Source: VXNF01 sp964291305 | GTDB lineage: Bacteria; Actinomycetota; Acidimicrobiia; Acidimicrobiales; CATQHL01 | Direction: 5' to 3' | NCBI GenBank assembly: GCA_964291305.2 | Contig: OZ219783.1 | Location: 2,327,589-2,391,588, forward strand | DNA: 64,000 bases | In this document: piece by piece, positions 58,234 through 64,000 of the stretch | How positions within the stretch are numbered: position 1 is the stretch's first letter | Layout: every line of letters starts with the position of its first letter | Notes under the pieces: generated by a model | The model's input: only the letters and a program-made list of their open reading frames with translations | Databases searched by the model: none | What the model was told of the DNA's origin: nothing | Position numbers and translations under genes: made by a program

Positions 58234-60312
58234 TTAGCCGAACACGCCGACGAAGCTGCCGAGGATCGTCGCTCCTCCTGCGGTACCGGCTTCAGTCAAA
58301 GTCAACGTGCCTTCAGTTAGTGGCGTGTAGCTGTTGGGGGTGCTGGCACCGGCGGGGATGGTCCACACCCCACCACCGAACTGGTCGCTGCCGATGACAG
58401 CAGTGGTTCCGCTGGTCATCTGGGCAAGGGGCAACACAAAAAGGAGCCCTTCTACGGAACCGTCGGGCTGCACGCCGAATATGGAAATGGAGGCAGCCTC
58501 ATCTATACCTAGGACTGCCTTCTCCTCGGCATCGGCGTAACCGGCGACCGCCACTAAGCCGTCGGTGGGAACTTCTGACCCATCAATGGACAAGTAGAGG
58601 ACAGTTCCCCTTGAGGGAACAAACGCGGTCGGGTACGGGAAATAGGTATAGCCGAAATCGGACAGGTAAATAACGGATCGTTCTGTGAGCTGATCGTCAT
58701 CGGAGCTGCTGCCCCAGCGAGTCTCGAAGCGTATTTCTAACTCTGCTCGCTCGGGGAAGTCAGCAGATTCAGGAGTGGGCCAATCCGGCGGCTGGGGCGT
58801 GAGATCTTCCAGGATCTCGGCCCGGCGCTTCAGAATGAACTGGCGCACGCGCTCGGCGTCAGCTGCCGCTTGCGGCCGGACTGCTGGCAGGGAGTACTCC
58901 CAGACGATGGCCGCCATCTCGTCGACGCTCGCCAGCAGCTGCTGGCTGTCCCAGACGGTCTCTAGCAAGTATTTCAGGCGCTCGACATAGCGAGCCCGCC
59001 ACTCGGTGTCTTGGTAAAGCCGATTGGGGATAGCCGTGAGCGCCAGCACCGATGGCGGCGGGTTGCTGATGTCGTCAAACGGGTTGGGGTCGTCCTCTAG
59101 GTGGAACGTGGCGTCGGTCCCCCAGGGGATGAACACGAAACGGCCGTCGGGTTCCCGGTAGAACTGGTAGTTGTTGCGGTTGCCGGCGTAGCCGTCCCAG
59201 TGGCCGACCAGAACCTCGGTGGCCCAGTACGACAGGAAGCGGTCCAGGTCAACAATAGCGGCCAGAGCCTCCAAGCCAGCAGGTGAGGGATCCGCCAGGG
59301 CCGCTACCACGGCGTCGATGTCGGACCAGTCGTCTGCTTTCTCGTTGGTCTTCTTCTCGATGGTGCCGCGGTACTCGGGGGTGAAGTCGCTGACAGTACC
59401 CTCATAGAGGTTGCCCTCAGCGCTGGCGAAATGGCGGGCTAAGAACGGGGCCTTTAGTTCTTCCACGTGGACGTAAAGGCCGAGGTTCCGGCCGTTCACT
59501 GAGACTGTGGCGAAGTTGCAGCGCGAGGCCGGCGAGCCGGCAGCCGCGAAGACCTGCAAGGTGAGGCAGGTGTTGATCATCGACGGGTCTTGGACACTGT
59601 TGTTGAGGGTCATGCGTTCTATTACGCCGCCCAGGGCTTGGTCGTCGACGTACTTGTCGAAGCGAAGCTTCAGAGCCGGCTTGGTTTCGCTCTGAGAGCC
59701 CAGGAAGCCCTTCTTGCGCACGCCCACCTCGGTGTGGGTCTCGCCGTCCACGGTGACCGTGGCCGGGAACCAGGAATAGATGCTGGCAAACGGCCGGGAG
59801 AGTTGGAACTCTTCGATCTCGGCTAATAGGTCCTCGAAAGTGCGGGTCTGGTAGCGCAACTCGTCCCAGTCGGAGGGCTCGATCTGGATAGCGATGTCCA
59901 GCACGCGGTCGAGAGCGAAGTAGGCGTCGCGGGGGTCGGCGGGGGCGGGCTCTTCAGTTGGTGGAGACTCGGCTTCAGGCTCTGGCGGCGACAGACTAGC
60001 TCCCGGCTCGACTTCGGAACTGGGTGGCAATGGCTCGACTGCGGGCTGGGGTACCGGGGTTTCGGCGGGTGCGGGTGGCTCGGCCGGCTGGGGAGAAGGT
60101 GCGGGATCGTCCGGGGAGGGTTCAGAAGCCTCGGCGGGTGCCGGCTGGGGTGCAACAGCTGGGGCTGCGGACTCACCCGAACCGCACCCGGCCGCCAGCG
60201 ACGCCAACGACGCCAGCAGTAAGACGCCCGCTACCACCCGTATCCGCCGCAATCCGGTAGCTCTGGCAACTGCGCGGAAGCCCCCGACTGGTGGCACCCA
60301 AGAATCTCTCAT
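58234..60312 (-). CDS. CotH-kinase-family lipoprotein
   Basis: A 692-residue exported protein. A lipobox LAAGC (Cys43) follows a hydrophobic stretch, then a Pro/Glu-rich linker of about 85 residues. The CotH-type kinase domain covers about residues 140-530: LKLRFDKYVDDQALGGVIER, LNNSVQDPSMINTCL, GRNLGLYVHVEELKAPFLAR, and GHWDGYAGNRNNYQFYREPD with GRFVFIPWGTDATFH, holding the family's active-site residues. The C-terminal 150 residues form an extra domain with beta character. CotH kinases phosphorylate spore-coat proteins in Bacillus; the role in non-spore-formers is unknown. Confidence 0.9.
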   Translation of the reverse strand: MRDSWVPPVGGFRAVARATGLRRIRVVAGVLLLASLASLAAGCGSGESAAPAVAPQPAPAEASEPSPDDPAPSPQPAEPPAPAETPVPQPAVEPLPPSSEVEPGASLSPPEPEAESPPTEEPAPADPRDAYFALDRVLDIAIQIEPSDWDELRYQTRTFEDLLAEIEEFQLSRPFASIYSWFPATVTVDGETHTEVGVRKKGFLGSQSETKPALKLRFDKYVDDQALGGVIERMTLNNSVQDPSMINTCLTLQVFAAAGSPASRCNFATVSVNGRNLGLYVHVEELKAPFLARHFASAEGNLYEGTVSDFTPEYRGTIEKKTNEKADDWSDIDAVVAALADPSPAGLEALAAIVDLDRFLSYWATEVLVGHWDGYAGNRNNYQFYREPDGRFVFIPWGTDATFHLEDDPNPFDDISNPPPSVLALTAIPNRLYQDTEWRARYVERLKYLLETVWDSQQLLASVDEMAAIVWEYSLPAVRPQAAADAERVRQFILKRRAEILEDLTPQPPDWPTPESADFPERAELEIRFETRWGSSSDDDQLTERSVIYLSDFGYTYFPYPTAFVPSRGTVLYLSIDGSEVPTDGLVAVAGYADAEEKAVLGIDEAASISIFGVQPDGSVEGLLFVLPLAQMTSGTTAVIGSDQFGGGVWTIPAGASTPNSYTPLTEGTLTLTEAGTAGGATILGSFVGVFG

Positions 60313-60354
60313 TCTCTGCCTAACTGGGCTTCGGCCCGAATTTTGAAGGGTTGG

Positions 60355-60948
60355 TTAGTTGGTGACCGGCAGCCAGCTAGGGCGGGTCTGCTCGAATTGG
60401 CTTATAGCAGCGGCGTGGCCGAGGGTGATGGCGATGTCGTCAAGACCGCCGAGGAGGCGTTCCTGGACAGCCTCGGGCAGCGGGAACGGGGCGGCTAGGC
60501 CAGCCGCGGGAGCTTCGACGGTGAGATTCTCCACATCCACCCGCACAACCAAACGGTGATCGGCAGCCACGGCGTCTAGCAGCGCCCGGGCGAAGTCGGC
60601 ATCCACCGCCGCGGCCACCAGGCCGCACTTGGCGGAGTTATTAGCGAAGATGTCGCCGAAACGTGGTGCGATAACAGCCCGGAAGCCGTACTGCTGGATT
60701 GCCCACACGGCGTGCTCTCGGGAAGAGCCAGTGCCGAAGTTAGGCCCGGCCAGCAGAATCTCGGCGCCAGCGAAACGCTCATCGTTCAGCACGAAGGCTG
60801 GATCCTCCCGCCAGGAGGAGAACAGACCCTCGCCGAAGCCGGTGCGCTCTACTCGCTTTAGCCAGTGGCTGGGGATGATCTGGTCGGTGTCTACGTCGGA
60901 GCGGTCCAGCGGCAGCGCCCGACTCTGAACGATCCTCACAGGTTCCAT
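60355..60948 (-). CDS. leuD: 3-isopropylmalate dehydratase small subunit
   Basis: A 197-residue swivel subunit of leucine synthesis. SRALPLDRSDVDTDQIIPS, ILLAGPNFGTGSSREHAVWA and FGDIFANNSAKCGLVA are typical. It lies 16 bases after leuC in one operon. Confidence 0.96.
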   Translation of the reverse strand: MEPVRIVQSRALPLDRSDVDTDQIIPSHWLKRVERTGFGEGLFSSWREDPAFVLNDERFAGAEILLAGPNFGTGSSREHAVWAIQQYGFRAVIAPRFGDIFANNSAKCGLVAAAVDADFARALLDAVAADHRLVVRVDVENLTVEAPAAGLAAPFPLPEAVQERLLGGLDDIAITLGHAAAISQFEQTRPSWLPVTN

Positions 60949-60964
60949 TACTCGGGGCCTCCGC

Positions 60965-62377
60965 TTAGTCCAGGTCGGCCGGGGCGGCGAAGTGCCCAGC
61001 CACTGCCGTGGCAGCGGCCACTGCGGGCGACACTAAATGGGTGCGCCCGCCGCGCCCCTGACGGCCCTCGAAGTTGCGGTTGCTGGTGCTGGCGCAGCGC
61101 TCGCCGGCGGCGATCTCGTCGGGGTTCATGCCCAGGCACATGGAGCAGCCCGGCTGACGCCAGTCGAAGCCGGCGGCAAGCAAGACCTCGTGCAGCCCCT
61201 CGGCTTCGGCTTGGTGCTTTACCTGCATGGATCCCGGCACCACCAAGGTGCGCACGCCCGAAGCCACTCGCCGGCCCGCCGCCACCTGGGCCACGCTCCG
61301 GAGGTCCTCAATACGGCCGTTAGTGCAGGAGCCAATGAACACGGTGTCTACCGGGATGTCTCGGATGGGCGTGCCCGCCGACAGGCCCATGTAGCTCAAG
61401 GCGCGGCTGGCTGCCTCGCGCCCAGCGATGTCGGCCACCTCGTCGGGCGAAGGCACGATGCCGTCCAGCGGCGCCACCTGCGACGGATTGGTACCCCAGG
61501 TGACGTGCGGCGTGACAGCGGTACCGTCTAGGCACACCTCGGTGTCGAACGTCGCCCCGACGTCGCTGTGCAAGCTGCGCCAGTGCTCCATGGCCTCATC
61601 CCAAGCCTCCCCAGCGGGGGCGTGCGGGCGGCCCCGCAGGTAGGCGAAGGTTGTGTCGTCGGGGGCGATCATGCCGGCCCGGGCGCCCGCTTCGATGGAC
61701 ATATTGCAGACCGTCATGCGGCCCTCCATCGACAGGGCTCTAATCGCGGCTCCCCGGTACTCGATAACCGAGCCGATGCCGCCGCCGGTGCCGATACGGC
61801 CAATGATCGTCAAAATGATGTCTTTAGGCCCCGAGCCTGCCGGCAGTTCGCCGTCCACAGTGACCGCCATGGTGCGGGGTCGAGCCTGCGGCAAGGTCTG
61901 GGTGGCTAGCACGTGCTCTACCTCGCTGGTGCCGATGCCGAAGGCCAGCGCGCCGAAGGCGCCGTGGGTGGAGGTGTGGCTGTCGCCGCAGACCACGGTG
62001 GCACCCGGCAGCGTGAGGCCCAACTCGGGGCCGATGACGTGCACGATGCCCTGGCGATTGTGGCCCATGGGGTACAGCGGAACCCCGAACTCAGCGCAGT
62101 TAGACCGCAGCGCCTCCAACTGCTGGCGAGACACCGCGTCGGCCACCGGACCGCTGATGTTTGTGGTGGGCACGTTGTGATCCTCGGTGGCCAAGGTGAG
62201 GTCGGGGCGACGCACCCGACGTCCGGCCAGGCGCAGCCCGTCGAAGGCCTGCGGCGAAGTGACCTCGTGTACGAGGTGCAGATCGATAAAGAGAATGTCG
62301 GTGCCGTCTTGACCGGAATGGACAACGTGGTCGTCCCATACCTTCTCGCTGAGCGTGCGGGGTGCGGCCTGTGCCAT
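60965..62377 (-). CDS. leuC: 3-isopropylmalate dehydratase large subunit
   Basis: A 470-residue aconitase-fold enzyme. LSEKVWDDHVV starts it, VVCGDSHTSTHGAFGALAFG is a substrate loop, and the [4Fe-4S] cysteines are in FIGSCTNGR and GCSMCLGMNPD. With leuD it isomerises isopropylmalate. Its first base overlaps the greA stop by one (TGATG). Confidence 0.96.
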   Translation of the reverse strand: MAQAAPRTLSEKVWDDHVVHSGQDGTDILFIDLHLVHEVTSPQAFDGLRLAGRRVRRPDLTLATEDHNVPTTNISGPVADAVSRQQLEALRSNCAEFGVPLYPMGHNRQGIVHVIGPELGLTLPGATVVCGDSHTSTHGAFGALAFGIGTSEVEHVLATQTLPQARPRTMAVTVDGELPAGSGPKDIILTIIGRIGTGGGIGSVIEYRGAAIRALSMEGRMTVCNMSIEAGARAGMIAPDDTTFAYLRGRPHAPAGEAWDEAMEHWRSLHSDVGATFDTEVCLDGTAVTPHVTWGTNPSQVAPLDGIVPSPDEVADIAGREAASRALSYMGLSAGTPIRDIPVDTVFIGSCTNGRIEDLRSVAQVAAGRRVASGVRTLVVPGSMQVKHQAEAEGLHEVLLAAGFDWRQPGCSMCLGMNPDEIAAGERCASTSNRNFEGRQGRGGRTHLVSPAVAAATAVAGHFAAPADLD

Positions 62378-62862
62378 CAGTGGCGATCCTCGGCGGCTGC
62401 CACGGCCACGATGGTGACTTCCACTCGCCCCGACGGCGCCTCGTAGCGCACCACGTCCCCGGCCCGACCGCCGATCATGGCCCTGCCGAGCGGGGAGCTA
62501 GGCGACACCACGTCATAGTCATCGTGTCGCTCCTCGATGGTGCCGATGAGATAACGCTCGGTTTGCTCGTCGCCGTCGAACTGCAAGTCCACCAGCGATC
62601 CCACCGAGGCGCGGTCGTCTGCGTGGTCGTCTCGTGATACCACCACCGCCTTCTCCAGCAGCGCCTGGATCTGCTGGATGCGGCCCTGCATTTTGCCCTT
62701 CTCCTCGCGGGCGGCGTGGTAGTCGCCGTTCTCGGAGAGGTCGCCGAGCGCTCGAGCAGCGGCAATCTGCGCCGTGACTTCCTCGTTGGCCGGGCCGGTG
62801 AGGTAAGCGAGTTCTTCCTGCAGCCGCTCGAAGGCCACCCGGGTCAACTGCGGGGCGTTCAT
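62377..62862 (-). CDS. greA: Transcription elongation factor GreA
   Basis: A 161-residue factor that rescues backtracked RNA polymerase. Residues 1-75 form the coiled coil (LQEELAYLTGPANEEVTAQI, ARALGDLSENGDYHAAREEK, with the acidic tip) and the C-terminal FKBP-like domain follows (VVSPSSPLGRAMIGGRAGDV). It leads the leuC-leuD operon and is divergent from leuB. Confidence 0.95.
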   Translation of the reverse strand: MNAPQLTRVAFERLQEELAYLTGPANEEVTAQIAAARALGDLSENGDYHAAREEKGKMQGRIQQIQALLEKAVVVSRDDHADDRASVGSLVDLQFDGDEQTERYLIGTIEERHDDYDVVSPSSPLGRAMIGGRAGDVVRYEAPSGRVEVTIVAVAAAEDRH

Positions 62863-62955
62863 GCCAACAATCTACTGAGCAACCACCGCAGACCGGCGAG
62901 AAGGGCGCTGGGCTGCGACGACTTTTCGACGCGAAACGCCCGTTAGATTGTTCTC

Positions 62956-63942
62956 ATGGCGACACACCGCATTGGGGTTCTAGCAGGCGATGGCATCGGA
63001 CCGGAGGTGATCGACGAAGGCCTCAAGGTCATCAAGGCTGCCGGCGTGAGCTTAGAGACGGTGGACTACGACCTCGGCGGCGAGCGTTACCTGCGCGACG
63101 GCACCGTTTTGCCAGACAGCGTGCTGGAGGAATGGCGGAGCCTGGACGCTATCTACGTGGGTGCAGTGGGCACCCCAGACGTGCCGCCGGGCGTGCTGGA
63201 ACGGGGCCTGCTGCTGAGAATGCGCTTCGAGCTGGACCTGTACATCAACCTGCGCCCCTTCCGCTACCCCCAGCGGAACATCGACATGGCGGTCATCAGG
63301 GAGAACACCGAGGGTGCCTACGCTGGCGAGGGCGGCTTCCTGCGCAAGGGAACCCCGCATGAGATCGTCACCCAGGGCTCGGTCAACACCCGCATGGGCG
63401 TGGAGCGAGCCATGCGCTTCGGCTTCGAGTTAGCCGCCAAAAGGCGACGCCACGTGACCCTGGTGCACAAGACCAACGTGATGACTTACTCCGGCGACCT
63501 TTGGTACCGGACCTTCGAAGAGGTAGCCGCGGAGTACGCCGGCTTTGGCACGGCCTACAACCACGTGGACGCTGCCTGCATCTATTTCGTGGACTCGCCT
63601 GATCGCTACGACGTGATCGTGACCGACAACCTGTTCGGCGACATCCTGACAGACCTGGGCGGAGCGGTCAGCGGTGGCATAGGCAAAGCCGCCTCGGCCA
63701 ACCTGAACGCTGCCGGCAATGGCCCGTCGATGTTCGAGCCGGTGCATGGCTCGGCTCCAGACATCGCCGGGGAGGGCATCGCTGATCCGAGCGCGGCGAT
63801 CCTCTCCGCCGCCATGATGCTGGAGCACCTCGGTGAGAGCGACGCCTCCGCCGCCCTGGAGCGCGCCTGCCTAGCCGTTGACGGCAGCGTGCAAGGCACC
63901 AGCGCCATCGGTGACGCTATCGCCGCCGCCGTAGCCAGCTAG
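62956..63942 (+). CDS. leuB: 3-isopropylmalate dehydrogenase
   Basis: A 328-residue NAD-dependent beta-decarboxylating dehydrogenase. RIGVLAGDGIGPEVIDEGLK, LRPFRYPQRNIDMAVIREN, VTLVHKTNVMTYSGDLWYRT and DNLFGDILTDLGGAVSGGIG with EPVHGSAPDIAG are family signatures. It catalyses the step after LeuCD. It is transcribed away from greA-leuCD across a 93-base spacer that probably carries both promoters. Confidence 0.95.
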   Translation: MATHRIGVLAGDGIGPEVIDEGLKVIKAAGVSLETVDYDLGGERYLRDGTVLPDSVLEEWRSLDAIYVGAVGTPDVPPGVLERGLLLRMRFELDLYINLRPFRYPQRNIDMAVIRENTEGAYAGEGGFLRKGTPHEIVTQGSVNTRMGVERAMRFGFELAAKRRRHVTLVHKTNVMTYSGDLWYRTFEEVAAEYAGFGTAYNHVDAACIYFVDSPDRYDVIVTDNLFGDILTDLGGAVSGGIGKAASANLNAAGNGPSMFEPVHGSAPDIAGEGIADPSAAILSAAMMLEHLGESDASAALERACLAVDGSVQGTSAIGDAIAAAVAS

Positions 63943-64000
63943 CAGGAACCCCAACCCGAGACTCCCAAACCTAGAAACCAACTCTTAGGCACCACTACAA

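Overview
The window looks like a chromosomal segment of a high-GC actinobacterium, and I infer the class Acidimicrobiia or a close relative. The grounds are the gene order and families, not a marker tree: the block hpt-tilS-DUF2342 metalloprotease with fol/pan/coaX/lysS genes, an ECF sigma factor with a zinc anti-sigma factor, HemQ-type coproheme decarboxylase, an F420-type LLM oxidoreductase, two GroELs with CIRCE operators, many GTG/TTG starts and ATGA/GTGA overlaps.

Layout. 1-1110: partial substrate-binding lipoprotein of a branched-chain-type ABC importer. 1.2-10.6 kb (minus strand): NUDIX hydrolase, glnD, larE, chdC/hemQ, fdhD, coaX, lysS, panC, folK, i.e. nitrogen sensing plus coenzyme supply. 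10.6-16.0 kb: a phosphatase-like protein without its catalytic residues, a dihydropteroate-synthase-like protein without its key residues, hpt, tilS, a DUF2342 metalloprotease, a 50-residue membrane protein not previously boxed as a gene, an RsrA-like anti-sigma factor and its ECF sigma factor. 16.1-19.1 kb: a decayed AAA-ATPase two-gene module (frameshift, then a gutted partner) ending exactly on a degenerate tRNA-Thr-like sequence, then a Fic protein and an intact tRNA-Thr(CGU). 19.1-29.3 kb: a catabolic cluster with amidase, LLM oxidoreductase, SsnA-like amidohydrolase, two xanthine-dehydrogenase-family molybdoproteins, a purine-type phosphoribosyltransferase and a 3-hydroxyacyl-CoA dehydrogenase. 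29.4-35.4 kb (plus strand): ABC exporter pair, a HipA-like kinase with a HIRAN-type partner, and a ClpB without the N-terminal domain. 35.4-39.1 kb: tsaD, tsaB, a small membrane-anchored coiled-coil gene, tsaE and a family 4 uracil-DNA glycosylase (t6A tRNA modification genes), with a triple 34-bp repeat at the tsaE/UDG junction. 39.2-40.7 kb: a MNT-type nucleotidyltransferase, a stand-alone trpC and a decayed fragment of a second nucleotidyltransferase.

40.7-48.8 kb is the most unusual part. Three tandem paralogous secreted proteins of no family I can name are followed by a C-rich tandem-repeat region and three more members of the membrane-anchored coiled-coil family seen in the t6A locus. 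These coiled-coil genes share a membrane anchor, a C-terminal motif and partly a 5' leader, but differ in the number of 7-residue repeats. One secreted paralogue carries a long Met/Asp/His tail.

48.9-55.7 kb: groES-groEL with a perfect CIRCE, tRNA-Thr(UGU), a LytR_C-domain protein, glycerate kinase, a MoaD/CysO-like protein with residues beyond its diglycine, and a second groEL with a variant CIRCE, then a nitrobindin-like protein. 55.8-64 kb: O-acetylhomoserine sulfhydrylase, a voltage-gated-type K+ channel, a CotH-family lipoprotein, leuD, leuC, greA and divergent leuB. All functional names are from motifs read by eye; no database search was possible.
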